Assembly (NCBI RefSeq): GCF_050436995.1
Contig: NC_134745.1
Location: 2,480,001-2,544,000, forward strand
Length of the DNA stretch: 64,000 nucleotides
Origin: Anticarsia gemmatalis
Taxonomy: Eukaryota; Arthropoda; Insecta; Lepidoptera; Erebidae
Reading direction: 5' to 3'
The notes beneath the pieces are model-generated. The model saw only the letters and a list, made by a program, of their open reading frames with translations. It had not been told where the DNA came from and did not search any database. Shown one piece after another: positions 45,769 through 60,700 of this stretch. Position 1 is the stretch's first letter. Each line of letters starts with the position of its first letter. The translations under genes were made by a program, and so were the position numbers.

Positions 45769-48700
45769 TCACAGTTTTCCCTGCATGAACGGTTTAAGAT
45801 ACTTGTGGAAGCTCTGGTTGACAGGCTCCGCGTTGAGGGGACTCTTGAGCGCCTCCGCCATCAGGCGCTCGTACACGCGACCGTCGTACGCGCCTAGCGC
45901 TGAGTGAAGTATCTAAAATAACATACATATTTTGACTGAAGAATGCTGTTACAAAATTAAACTATTAAAGCCTAGTGGCAAGACAACATAATGTTAAATT
46001 CTCAAAGTTACATGTGTATTACATATTATTGCCGGACGGATGCCTAATAGTATAGTTTCTTTATACTTATAAGATCACGCCTGGTACATCTGAAGATCCA
46101 GGTAGCGGACCATGTAATACGCTCATGTTTCACCATTTACAATCTTATTTAATAGGAAACGCAATAGTAGTAGTCTTTAGTACTGACCTCGTCACGTAGG
46201 TCGAAGGAATCGACGAGTCCAACGGCATTAGGTCTCAGCTTTATAAGTAACTCCTCATATCTGTTCTGTAGCTTCTCTATGTCACGCTCCGATATTGATG
46301 TGAACTGGAAATAAACATAGGGCTTTATCATCATCATAATCATCATCGTCATCATATCAACCTGTAGACGTGCCATTGCTGGTCATAGGCCCCCCCCCCA
46401 ACGATGGTAAAGTTAATGGTGTTAGGCTTGCTACAGACACATCTGAACTATCCACTACAACTCAAAGGTGACTGATACTCGGTTTCACATTTAACAGTAG
46501 TTTATCTATTCAAACTGACATTTTATAAGAAGTTAAAGTTGAATAGACTAGCTAACTCGCGCAACTTCGCTCGCGTCTCATAAGAGAGAAAGGGTAAAAA
46601 ATTTTCCCGTTTTTGTCAAAAAAATTAACGGTACTCTGCTCCTATTGGTCGTAGTGTGATGATATATAGCCTGTAGTCTTCCTCGATAAATGGGCTATCT
46701 AACACTGAAATAATTTTTCAAATCGGACAAGTAGTTCGTGAGATAAGCGCGTTCAAACAAACAAACAAACTCTCAGCTTTATAATATTAGTATAGATAAA
46801 GTACCGCTAAATGTACCTCAGAAACCGGGGCTCAGTCACCTTTGAGTGAAATATATTTAGAAATACTTACTCGTAGCAAGTCTCCAAGCCTCTGAAGAGC
46901 CCAGTAGATGACGTACAGGTCGACTAACTGCAACAACACTTCTCGTAACTGCGGCGACACGTTCTTGCACTGACGGTCCGTCTCCTCGTAGTACGAAGTT
47001 AGCACGAATACACGACAATGCGCCTGAAATGTGATGTAGTTTTTCTTTTTATTTATCCAGTGTAGTGGAGATTTTATTTTACTTTAATAAATCGTCTAGT
47101 AGGATATTATATCAGAGCCAAAGCCAAGTCGATTTCGACCAATCAAATTTTTCTTTAGAAGACGTGTCAAAGAAGTTATTTGCAGTGACTAAAATGAGAA
47201 GAAATGGTCGCCAATAGAAGCCTTTCCTAGTAAGTAGTATAAGTTATTCTTCACTAATTTGGTAAGGGTTGAAGTCATTGTTATAACTTTTTAAAAGATA
47301 TTATAAAAAGTCGTTAGGAATAATTTGGGCATCATTATCACAAAAAAAAATGTTTTTTTTTAAATGTATAAATCAAAACATTTTTAAACCTATGGATATA
47401 GTTTTTTTTGTGTGTGGTCATCGGTAAAATGTTTACTTACATCGGAAGCCTGTGTAAGTTGCACAGAGGTCATGTTCCACGCGTCTTCGTACGACATCCC
47501 GCTCTTCTGACGCTTCTCGATGTTCGCCACGCACACTCCGATCTTACTGTAAATAATATACTAACATTGAACAATTTTTTTCCAACATCATAATTTTAGC
47601 CAGCCAAGACGGATTTTGAATGCCCTCAGAAGCCTCAGAGACGTTCAGATCCAATACCACTCTGTAGCCACCCACCTACGGAATGTCCGCGATATGGTTG
47701 CTTAACGTGAGTTACTGGTCTGTAAACGATCAGTGGTGATCGTCTACAGACAGCCTTGGCTGCCTTGAACGCTTCAAAATATGTTTACTGTATTTAGTGA
47801 GTACTGACCCGGCGGCGACCATTTCGAAGCCTCTGATGATGCCGTCGACGCTGTTGTCCCACGGCGGCGAGCGGCGCGTGGCGCTCACCCGCGTCAGGTA
47901 CGACACCGTGGGCGGCAGAGAGTTGCCGCCCGCCGCCTGCTGCCACGCCTTCACTAGGTATCTGCGGGGAATTGATTGAATTAACTCATTTACTTGTCTG
48001 AAGTTTTGTGTTCCATCTTATGTTTAGACGGTAATGAGTACATGCTTAGTTCGAACAAGGCTCTAATCTGAACTTTCCTTTATTAAGGCATACGTTAGAA
48101 CTCTTCTTATCTATATTATGTGTAGCTCGAACCGTATCTAGTTATTCAATAGTCTAGTTTTTTTTAGTTAGGAGAAAATGAGTTTACGCGCCCATTTTTG
48201 TGCGAGCTTATACTGAATAGCTGATAAGTATAGAAGCGGCGTGTAATTTGTATTGATACATAACCAAAGAGATAACTAGCGATTACAGTTAACATGCTTA
48301 TAAATGCCAAAAACCGTCAAGGTAAAGTATATAAATCTCGCTTTTTGTGTTAAATAGGAGATTCTAGGTGGTAGCCTACATCAGAAAACAGATAATGTCG
48401 TATATGTGAGAGTGTAGCGGCAGTACCTGGCAGTCTGCAGCAGCAGCACGGTGTTCTCGCCCTCGTAGGTGCAGGCGGCGGTGACGTGTCCGTACGTGAG
48501 CGGCAGGTTGGAGGCCAGCATGTAGCCGTGGCCGCCGCACGCCAGGCGACAGCGCTCCACCACCTCCACCGCGTCCGCCGTCGTCACCGCCTTCAGGCAG
48601 CACGACAGCGCGTGCAACTACACCACAATAACACGCTTTAAGCAGTGGTTCCCAACCAGTGGTCCGTGGAAGTTAAAATATGGTCCGCGAACGATTATAA

Positions 48701-51700
48701 ATTTTAAAATTTCAGGACGATAATATTACACTTTATTTTTAATATACTTACATAGTGGTCCCTGTTAACAAGAATAATATAAAAGTGGTACCGGACTAGG
48801 AAAAGGTTGAGAACCCTTGCTATAACTATAGAACCGATATAAGACCTCGCGCGGACAGAAGGTTTGGAGCGCGGCGTTCGAGAGTTCCGATACGAGCAAA
48901 TTGCATAAATAGAGTATGAACTTTATAAGTATTAATTAGTACTTACTTCAGGCAGTCTCTCCAAGTCTCCCGCTTCGAGTTCAGCGGTGACATTGTTGTA
49001 CATGTTCCATATCCACTCAGCGCTCAGCTGGAACGCGTGCGCGGTTGCTATGCCAACCATCAGCTTGTGCTGCTGGGTTAAGTAGTCGAGGATCTGGGGC
49101 TCCGGCTCACTGGGAACAACGATTTGGAGTAGTGAGAAATGCTATATTCGCTTGTTCTTAAAATATAGAGCCTTTATTATATTTGCTATATTGAATCGTG
49201 ACTTAATCATCAGTTTACAGATTTCATTGAAATTTTAAAGGCTCTAATTCATGCATCCAGGATTAAATAACCAAAAATGATGGAATAAAATGAGTGACAC
49301 TTTGACTGCCTCCGTAGCGCCGTGGTTTAGGTTGCCACGCCGCTACCATTGCGTAAGGAGGTCGTAGATTCGATTCTCACGCGGAACAATAATTTGTGCG
49401 ATTCACAAATAATTCGAGTCTGATTGTGTCTGTTGTTGGTATGTTTGTAAAAGTCCCCGCGACACAAGAGCAATACTTAGTGCGGAAGTTATGTATAAAA
49501 AAATCTTGCGATATCCATCTTCCAAGTAGATTCTGTCAGCTCCAAAAACACCTAGAAACTTCAAGGCCAAACTAATTTATCTTTAAAATACAAAGTATCC
49601 AACTTACTTAGGTTTAGGCTGCGACTGCCTCCTCACGGCGGAGTACCGGGTGGCGATGGTGACGGCCTTCGCGATGTAGTTGCACATGTCCTTGACGAGC
49701 ACCACGCGGACGAACATCATCGTACCGTATGTCAGCTTCGAGCTAGGAGACTTTACGTATGTACCGTCCTACCAACAAAGATACAAATTAAAGTCTCCCA
49801 CATAAATACTGCTTGGAAAGTCCCCAACCTGCACTTGGTAAGCGTGGTGGACTTAACCTCTCCCTCGTTCAGGAGATCCTGGCCCAAAGGCCCAGAGGGA
49901 TAGTAACGGATTAAAAAAAAAAAAGTATGAATTGGAAGATGATAGTTTTGTTTTATCCAAATGTAAAGCAGAAAAGTTTTATGAGTTCTTGATCTGGATT
50001 TTGAAGAGGTACCTAGACAGACAAACTTTTAGTATTAATTATTTCTAGTAATGTGTCTAGTCTTTGTAGACGAGAAGAGTTTGGCGGTGGTTCAATGCAA
50101 ATTTGCATAATATTAGTAGCTTTTATGGACAAACACTTGAATCTTAATGCACGTGCACTACAAAGAATACTATAATTAAACTTTACAATCATGTGATTTT
50201 GCGTCGCTAGTAATAGAGAAATCAAGAAAAACCTGTTCTGAATCCCGGCTCTCCCACTGCTGGGCAAGGACCTCCTGAACGAGTGAGGAGTTACGCCTTA
50301 AGTCCAACACGCTGGCCAAGTACGAGTTGTTAAACATAGCCCAACACTTACCTCCAAAACCTGACAATTTTTCATGAGCATATGTTCCCTCGGTATCCTG
50401 ACTTGTTCGAAGCCGAGAAACCCATTGTTGGTGCCATTCATGCCAAGCTTGGCGCCAATCTCCCCCACTTTGATACCTGGCAGCGGTATGTGCGTCTCCT
50501 CGTCTCTTAGCTGGACGATGAACGGGTGGATCCCATGACATTGGCCGTTGGTGTAAAGTTGGGCCATTACTATGCAGTAATTGGCTGTATGTGCCACTGT
50601 AAATATATAAATCAAATAAATTATTACTAAATTATTGTAATGTATTAAGTACTTATAACTATGACAACCCCATTAGGCCCCAACTAGCACACAAGCTGCT
50701 TATACAGTCGTTATACAGCCTGATAGTTGCATAAGAGTCGTTCAAATGCTGTACAATTCTCTATAAGTTGTATACTAGCTATTTAAAAAACCCTTTAACA
50801 GCTAGGCGGGACAGTAGCCGTTTAGTAGGAAACTAATGACTTATAGTGATATATGAGCATGTCATTGCATCGCTAGACAGCCTAGGGAAGTATAACTGAG
50901 TTAATGGAATCTTCTATAACACCGTTAACTGTATAAGGGGACTTTAGGAGATAAAGGAGTTTAAACGGAGTTATGCGTTGCGCTTATAGCGCTCAAGAGC
51001 GTAAATAAGCTTTTTGTAATGCCTTAGGTTCTATAACAGATTTTTTTAGGGCTAGTGTATTACTCATCTATAAAAGAGTTGCGTAGGTCTTTAATAGCGC
51101 CTTGAGCGTTATATCAGATATTTATATGGCTTCTGTACGGCAAATAGATGTATAAGGTATCATTCGAAACATTTTTACAGCCATGGGGATTACAGAATTA
51201 TGTTAAGCACCTAAAGCGCTATAACCGAGTAATATACCTTTATACTAAAGCTTAAAATTATTATCATAATATATTTACATAGGTGCAGTGGTGGTTCAGT
51301 CTGTCAACTGTTTTTAAAGAAAAAATAAAATCAAATAAAATAAAATAAATTAAAAAAAATAAAGTAAAATAAAATAAAATAAAATAAAATAAAATAAAAT
51401 AAAATAAAATAAAATAAAATAAAATAAAATAAAATAAAATAAAATAAAATAAAATAAAATAAAATAAAATAAAATAAAATAAAATAAAATAAAATAAAAT
51501 AAAATAAAATAAAATAAAATAAAATAAAATAAAATAAAATAAAATAAAATAAAATAAAATAAAATAAAATAAAATAAAATAAAATAAATAAAAAAGATTT
51601 TCAAACTATTTTAATATTCAACGACTGACCCCTAAAAGTACGAGTAAAATGCTGGTGTGCGACCAAAACAGTTATATTGAAGCACTCCTATGCCACAACT

Positions 51701-54700
51701 GCAGAACCTTGAGGTCTACAACAGCAAACACTAGAGCCTTTGTACAGCTTAAGGCGCTAGAGCAGATGTAACCAACTCTGAGAGCTGCTTGATCGAGACG
51801 CCATTACAGCATTTGGTAAACATATTTTTTGAGGTTATTACGATCTTTTGAAGATCATAAAAATCTATAGCCTGGTAACGTAAACATAATTAAAATCATT
51901 TTTTATTACCTATAACCCTAATTAAATTATCTGTAACCCTCAAAGTCTTATTTATGTTCAAAATACAATTTCCAAATCCACATATTATTATCTATATAAT
52001 TTTTGCACTTAAAACTGAATATTTTGAGGGCGCATGAAAATATTGACGATAATATACAAATATACATATATATTGACAGCAAACTTGAACTCGCACTTTC
52101 ATATCACGTACACAAAGAAATAAAAGCGATAGACTACTTGTTATTTTAATAATCCAATCCGTAAAAATAAAATGTCTCCTCATTTGTCACTGATGATTCA
52201 TTTTAAAAAAATATATTTAGTTTACACCATAATAAACCGACTATATTACTAATTTAGAGCGTTAGCATTTATAACCGTTACACAGTAGCGCTAAAATAAG
52301 GTAAAGGTGGTATAATCGCGCTGCAAGAGCTTTTTCGAACGCTCGTGGCGCTAACCACCTCTGTACAAGAGCTGGTAAGCGCCACGAAGCTGCGAAAAAG
52401 CTGTTGTAACGCGATTATACCACCTTCATCTTATTTTAGCGCTCCTGTATTACTACTATACTACGTACTATTATAATTACTATTTACGACCACTGTAGAT
52501 CCAATGTCGAGCTATAAGCTGGACAGTATGGGCCTATTTGACGCTACAAGAGATCTGTAGCCGCTTATAGAACCACTATACTTCTTACTAAGGAGCCTAA
52601 GGCGTTATAAAAATCCTTTAACCGGCCATTGTACAGCTTGTTATAGCGCTTGTGTGCTAGTTGGGGCGTAGCCTTTTCGGGCTATAAAAACATTTTTGAA
52701 TATATAAACTAAAGTGCTGAATTCTGTAACAAAAAGCCCCAAGGATACTCGGAAATTCTCTAAATTAAATTGGATGACTTAAAACTCTTCTGTCATAACT
52801 ATTAATATTTTAAATGTTTTTTTTCTTCTCGGCGACAAATGATCACTGATGTACGAACGACCTCGACTAGGCATTAGTATTTTCAGGGAACCCAGTTTTA
52901 TAACTAGCTAAATTTTAATTTGTTTAGAACAAATTGAAATTTAGCTAGTAATAGGAACTAAATAACGACCATTATCATTCGTATTTTATAAAATACCTAT
53001 TTATTACGTCTGTAAGTTCTATAATATGCTCTATATCTGCATAAATATGTAATGTTATCTTGAACTTATGCCCTTATACGACACTTTAGTCTAGAAATAT
53101 ACGCATAATTGTTTTCCTAGCTCACCTATTGAAACAATAGATTTATTTATATACTCGTTAATAATTAATTTACATTCTCGTCGGTACGTTAGATTTATTA
53201 AACTTACTAAATTTAGTTAATAAATAATTAAATTGTCGTCATCCTACTAATTTTTACCAATGCGAAACTTTGTAAGCATGGATTTCTGTATGTTACTCTT
53301 GCGCGACTACTACAGGACAGATTTGAATGAAATTTGGTATACTGATAGCTTATAACTACGATTAACACAGGATACTATTAGCCCCCGGTTTTTCACGTGG
53401 TTAAACATTCAACACAATCAGACCCGAAACACCTATTTGTGGATCGCACAAAAAAAAATTACGTGTGGGAATCCAACCCACGATCTCCCGACGCAATGGT
53501 AGTGGCGTGACGACCACCTTAACCACTGCGCCACGGAGGCCGCCAAAATTAAAATAACTGCTACGAATATTTAAGATTATTCTATGCTAATTAAGGACGG
53601 TTCGACGCAAATATCTAAATGGCAACAGAATTTTTCAAATATTGATAAGTAATTCGAGGATAATGTAGGACAAAAGTACTAATACGGCCTTTAATTGCAT
53701 TGCAAAGCCAGTTGCGCGCTCACCGGTCGGTAAACGATCTGTGACAGACGCAACGCTTGGCTGTCACAGATCTTGAACTGAGCGTCTCCGCACTTTCTGA
53801 GGGCACGTAAAAAGTCGGTCCCGGTTGTCACTTAAGATAATAGTCGTTAAGCCATGTCGAAGAACGGCTTCTAATGTCACTGTAATCGTAAGGCCCACAT
53901 TCAAGGTTTCACTGGAAGGTATGTGGTATGGCATCTGGATAAGTATCAGACAGCTAATAAGATGGAATTTAGACAATTATCTTTATACATTTGCTGTCAA
54001 TAATATAGCAAATAGATTACACACTTATTCTTAAGATACGAATCTGACCGTAAATCTACGGAGAAGTCCCTTTTCAGATTGAATAACTGTACTTATGGTA
54101 TTTTTTCCATTACTGTCCTACTGATAGGAAAAGGTCTTTCCGAACGAGAGAGGGGTTAGGCCTTGAATAGACCACGCTGAGCAAGTGCTGATAGGCACTT
54201 ACTTAATGTTTATATATTCCAAATAATATAACATAGTTGTCATCGAAATGTTTGCAAAATTACATCCAATATCATTAATTAACATCTAATTCTAAACATA
54301 GTTTTATCTAACAGGATAAGTAAGCACCAAAGAATAATAATGTAGTTCGAGTATTAAACGATTATAACGCACGTAATCGGTAAATACTGATTTGATGAAT
54401 ATTTCAAAGGATTTATTTCGATAACATAAAGAGATAAGTTATGCTTAGATAGATAACGTTAATGTTTTGTTTTAGGTCACCGTGCACGGCGAACAAAGGG
54501 GTATCGAATGTAAACATGATAATGGGGAACTATTGATATAATATAATAATAATATAACCACGAATATAACTCATTTATATGACAATGTGATTGTTCACAC
54601 GACTGTATTTACAGACGAATTAAAAAAGCAATAAAAAAAAATTGTAAACGCAAAAGATTTGATGCTTGCAACCGCATTTTTTTTCTTTGTTTAAGGCGTT

Positions 54701-57700
54701 GAACTCTCGATCAGATGGTCAGAATTAAAAAAAATACATGACTCACTAACGATCATTTTGAGGGCTAGGAGCTATCTATTTCACGCTTAAGACCTATGGT
54801 AGCGAATTGAGCGGAATAATCACTATTTATAAAGCACGAGTGAAACTAGTTTCCGTTAACAACTCTGTTCGTCTCTATCTGCGACTTACGAGAGTAGATT
54901 TCCCGGGAAAAGCAATTAAGGGTGTTGGTGTATAAATTGTGAACCTCAGTTATTTTCGCTCCATTGAAGAACTTCAACCAAAATAGAATAAGTAAGTATA
55001 ACAACGTAATAGTACCTATGCGGACTTTCACACAAACAATATCAGTTAAGATAGACAGAAATAGTGTCAGATTCTAAAAATACTTAGGGCTTAGTACATT
55101 TGGCATTTGATAAGCGGAATTATTAATGACACATATGTATTAAAATAACTATAAAGAAAAACATACAACAAAATAGGTACAATAATCTCGCTTTCGTTCG
55201 TTGAAGCACCAAAACAGTTGGCCGACGAAAAATTATAAAGAAACTTACTTTCGTTATGCATGATTTCAAAATCAAATTATTTTTTAATTCAGAATAATCG
55301 TTAAAATATATCTATTAATAGCAAAGTCGTGAACTCCGGCGATATAATTGAGACACAATGTTTACGTCATGTTTACGCAAATCACACGTTGTCAATAGTT
55401 CGTAAAAAATAACACTTCGAATTTTACGATCGTGAAGTAACAACATAATATAATATAACGAGACATAGCCTTAAGTATATGTTTATAAAAACGGCCATTC
55501 TACCTGTATGCTTTATTAAACACTAACATAAAGATGAGTAGGTAACACTTTAGTAAATCGCATTTTTTCTGGCTTACTTTTCGTTCCACCATCACTGGTG
55601 AAACTATGGTCATATATTTACTAGACAGTAGACATGATAACCTTCTGTTATTCGCGGGACCATCCGCATATACCCGATAAAAATAGTCTGTATCTTTTAG
55701 CAGGACATAATCTATGAGTCTGCTAACTACCTAAATCTGTTCAGCCTTTTGCCGAAGCCATCTACTGTATAACTTATTATCGACGGATAGTATATAAGAC
55801 TGGTATACTTACAACCACCAGGCCACCATTTGTAGGAAGTGAGTGTAGGACTGTGCAGTACAAACTCTTTGGTCTTCGGGTCGTAGGTAGCTGTAGTCTC
55901 CAGACCACGGATGAAAGTGCCGTGGCCCAACTCAGTCTGTGAAAAAAAAACAGGGTTTAGTTTTGACTATGACAAATTTATTTGTGGTCAGCTGTTGGTT
56001 AATAGCATTTTCTTTAATTTTGATTTATGGGAGTGATTATCTCGAGTACTATATGAGTATATATAGTAATAGAATTAATGAATCCTCATTCATTATTGTA
56101 ATAGATACTTATTGTATGCAAGAAGGTTTTGCTTAATAGACTTTCCGAACTTAAAAATAACAATGTCATAAGGGTTTGGCTAAGCTATTGATCTATTTAT
56201 TACTTTAAATTTATCGGGAGTGACAAAACTTAGGATATCGAGTCATTTAGAAATTAAAATATAGCTTTAAATCGTTTACAGTAATGCTCTTCGGATAACG
56301 AGATAATAGTATTACAAATCTATTTAACTACGTATTTATAGTTAGCTAATAAGTATACTGGGTTTTCCGTTATCTAGAAACATAGCTAGCCTTCGGTATG
56401 ACTAAGCATCACATGTACTGTTCATAGTTGATTTCCCAGGCTAAAGTACAATCGCATGCTCATTAAACATCAGAACATCACAGACCTGTAGCGCGATTCT
56501 GTGCAGTCGATATTATCGAGAGTTTGACATTTAAAATGTATTGTAAAAATAGTTCCTGAGGAAATCGCTAGGAGCGCTGATCAGGAATTCATACTACATT
56601 TCTCGATAGCTCGGTTGTCATAGTGATAGAGAATCGCACTACTGTGAACTGTCTACTTTTTATTTACGGATATTTAAATTAATGCTTTTTTACATATTTA
56701 ATTGTGTAAATGAGTACAAGTAATTTGTATTATTGGTTTCCTGGTTTATTAAGTTGGTACAGAATAGATTAATTCAAAAATAAACGAGCAAGATATTATA
56801 AAATACCTAAGAGTTATACATATAAGAGTACGTAATAATTGTAATAAATGAGTATTTTATAGAACTGTGTACATGAGAATTGCCTGCTGTCAATACATAG
56901 GTCATCAATCAATCATATTGTTTAACAAATACTGTAAAAAATCATGCGAAATATATAATCAATTACTTCATAACTTACATCATTAAATTTTATGACTAAA
57001 TTTTTTGTATACTTTTCAGAATTTCTTTCTAAGTCACCCCAAGTTCAGTGTAACAGTTATATTAATCGTGTAAATGAGCAACTTCTCAATTCATTTTTTA
57101 TTATGCGTTGTATTAAAATAAAGTACAAGGGTGACCTTACTGTGTCTTAATAAATAATAAAAACATGAATTTAAAAAACTGCTAATTAACTTTGCTATTA
57201 CAGCAAAAGAGCAAAAGGGCACAGGGGACAAGTGCTAGTAAGCTGGGACTAGTAAATACGAATCGGAAACCTAAAATTTAAATGATAATAACAGTATAGG
57301 TAGACAGACATATATTATATGAGTCGCAGTTAGAAAAAATACATTGCATCATCATCTTTGAATAAGGGCAGGTACCTATTTAGTTTGGATTTGACAGATT
57401 GAAAACCAAACAGGCTCTTCATTAGTGGAAAATTCTTCAAATATTATAAATGCGAAAGTTTGTGAGGATGGATCTTTGCAATATTTTCACGACTTTTTAC
57501 CTCAGGAAATCTTTTCACGCGAGCAGTAGCTAGTCAGTTCATAACTAACCTGTGCATAAGTACCAATGATGTCAAGATTGAAAGCCCTGCCGATCCAGTA
57601 GGCTTGCTGTTCCACCGACGCTTGTCCCATGAGCGTAGGAATGAACATCACATAGTGAAGAGTGAGGGGAGAGCCGTCTTGAAGAATGGCTGCTCCGAGA

Positions 57701-60700
57701 GAACCACCTAGTACCGCCCTGTGGAGACGAAGAACTTTATACTCATTTATCAGACTTTATGATTGTTCTTACCGAAGAGAATAATTACTAACAAATTTTC
57801 TGACTACTGATCATAACAACAAGAATGTTTACGAAAAGAATGGTGTCAAATCTATTCGATAGTTTCGGGGATATTTCCCTACAAACAACTTACTAAACCT
57901 GTATTATTTGTAGAACTTCGGGAACGCACTACGAGTATGTATTTGTGATTAAGCCGATGTGACGAAGCTAAAATGTAGCTTGTAATATAAATTCAAGAAC
58001 AGTCAGATTAAACTGAATAAACTGTATTATCCATACTAATATTATAAATGTGAAAGTGTTTCAGTCTATCTATTACGCTTTCACGCCTAAACTACTCAAT
58101 GATCAATGATCGATTTTAATGAAGTTTGGAACAGAGATAGATCTGACCTTAAGAAAAAAACACAGGCAAAAAGAGGTAGAAAGTGTTAGAAGAGGGGATA
58201 CATGTTCGTATGGAAACTCTGTCTTATATAAGTCACTATTCCAAGCGGACGAAGTCGCGGGTAAAACTAAGAAAATGTACAACTCTATTACCTGAAGTTT
58301 TCCATGCCAGTGTTCTGTTCCTCCTGCAGTCTTCGAATAAGTTTGAAGAGTAAGCATGCTTTCTTCACAGCCAGTTCGTACTTTTCTTTATGACTCAGGT
58401 ACTCTGAAGGCACTTCTTCGATGTGAATGCCTTCTTTTAAGACGGTCTCCTCTAAAAAAGAATGAATTTGTCAGATGCTGCTTTAAAATCTATACTAATA
58501 TTATAAAGCTGAAGAGTTTGTTTGTTTGTTTGAACAGGCTAATCTCAGGAACGGAATTTGAAAAATTTTTTCAGTGTTAGATAGCCCATTTATTGAGGAA
58601 GGCTTTAGGCTATATATAACTTCACGTTACGGCCATTAGGAGCAGAGTAGCAACGAAAAATGTTACAAAAACGGGAAAAATTCTCTCTTATGTGACGCAA
58701 GCGAAGTTGGGCGGGTCAGCTAGTTTTGCTATAAAGTTAAAAAGTTTCTATGAGTATTAGTTAGTCTAGTTTCGGACGCGCTAAGATATGTTATTATACT
58801 AGACGGTTTTAGGATATCTCACGTCACTTTACGACCTACGGGAACGCAATACATGTTCGATATACATATTCAACATCATCAAGCATGCGAAGCATAACCA
58901 TTACCAATGATCCTACTCTCCCATTTTCGTTTAGGTCTATTGGGAGCAACTTATAAAACAGAGTCAAAATACTGCTCCTTTACGAAGAAATTTTACAAAT
59001 ATTAAAGTATGTTGGCATTAATTGAAATGCAAATTAGATTTATATGACACTGTTAAATAATTATAAATTGATTTATATTTTGCTGTATCATCATCGAATT
59101 ACTAGCCAGACGCAACCTTGGCCTCCAGGGTAAATTTGGATTTACACTTTCCCACGTAACATTGTGTACTAATACTGTTAATTACTATTTTCATGTTTAA
59201 TATTAGGTCGGGGAAAAAATATTTTCACATTATAGTACTATGTTTACATACTATAATGCGAAAAGACTTTTCACCGACCAAATATTTAAAGAAAAGTTCG
59301 TAAAGAAGCCGGATTCTCAAGAGTTCTTCTCAAGCCTCAACAGGACACATGGGACCTTAATATTTGTGCCCACTGACGACAAGTTTGAATTAAATATCAG
59401 TGAGTAACATTTTAATGACAAACAACCGAAAAGGCGCACAATTATAGTCGTAAAATACAAGTTTTTAATAACATATTGCATAAACAGGGTTTGAGGCCGA
59501 CACCGAGTGGAGTTTGACCTTTGCTCTGCGATCGGATACAGATCTTATATTTATGAATACATTGTATCCTGTTATCAACAAACAAATGAATTGTTTTGAC
59601 TTTGTATGATTTTATTGAGAGCATCAACCCTTTTTTGGGCTTTGTTCTTTGTTACAAGTGACTTTTCGACGTCCCTAACGAGAGGTGTTGGATAGTTTAT
59701 GATGTTGACTACGGCCAAATAAATGTCTTTAGGTACATAATTTTCAAATATGCTCCAGTACCATTGAAGTTAAAAAATATGGTGAATTTCATAGGCAAGT
59801 GAGTTTAGTAGTTAGTAGGCAGGTAGGTATCTACCTATAATAATATTCAGCTAAACCTTAAAATGACTCAGTTACGTAGTTGTTGAACGAAATCAAATCC
59901 AATACATGGAATGTATCGGTCAGTATTCCTTTAATCATACCTGCATATGAATATTCAAAACCTTTGAAATGTTACATACATCGATAAATTTACCTTGAAA
60001 CTAGTTAAAGGTCATTGGCCCGTAATGCATTCACGACGGGTACTGACCATGCGAACCGCTAGCAAGTCATTAGCACTAAAATTTTGGACCTCTTTCGCGT
60101 GCATGGGTACTTTTTACAATGGGTGATTTTATATCTCGAATGTTTATATTTAGAAATAAGTAATTACCTAATGGTCTCGACATGTTAGCGTAAGTTGATT
60201 GTGGAGAAGAGGATAGCTAGAGGGTAGAGATGAGGGGAGGGGGTACGTACCTAATAAAAATTAGAAAACCGGCATGCAAGATTATGAAATCATGCTAGTC
60301 TTATTAGGACTAGCCCTGACAGCCCCGAATGGCGTAATGAATATGCTCGACAGACAATTATTCAAGAAAATAAAATTTACATTGTTAAGAAAAACGCCTT
60401 CATTAACTAGGTAACAATAGTTCAAATATAATTTGAAAACAAATAACTAAATATCAAACAATAATTATTAAAATATGATTTTTATTTTCCATTATGATGT
60501 CAATCACCCAGTTTTTCTGTTTTAGATTTAAGTACATAACAATTTATCTCAGAAATTATCAGAATAAATCATTTACTGTCAATGATAATATAATTCATAT
60601 ATGAGATTACTTTATCTGTTTGTAAAAAATAATTAATGTGATATTGTATGAGTAATTTGGATAAAGTTTTATCTTTATTCTTACTAGTACCTATGTAAGT

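Larger units (their letters stand above)
50677..52667. mobile_element. 2.0 kb inverted-repeat (fold-back) element with an AAAAT microsatellite inside
   Basis: The ends are inverted: GCCCCAACTAGCACACAAGC at 50677-50696 and its exact complement at 52648-52667. Both halves are packed with short CTATAA/GCGCTATAAC-like units. Near the right side an inner fold-back, 52287-52443, has arms of about 72 bases at roughly 85% identity (AGCGCTAAAATAAG at both tips). No ORF other than the microsatellite artefact. It lies wholly in the 5.2 kb intron of the oxidase gene. I could not define a target duplication, so the superfamily is unassigned. Confidence 0.72.

Noticed and set aside
48376..48617. Gly/Arg-rich minus-strand ORF
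   Set aside because: Alternative frame of the oxidase exon that encodes CGGHGY and YEGENTV in the correct frame.
51350..51604. 84-codon minus-strand ORF of repeating Phe-Ile-Leu-Phe-Tyr
   Set aside because: It is only the translation of the AAAAT microsatellite.
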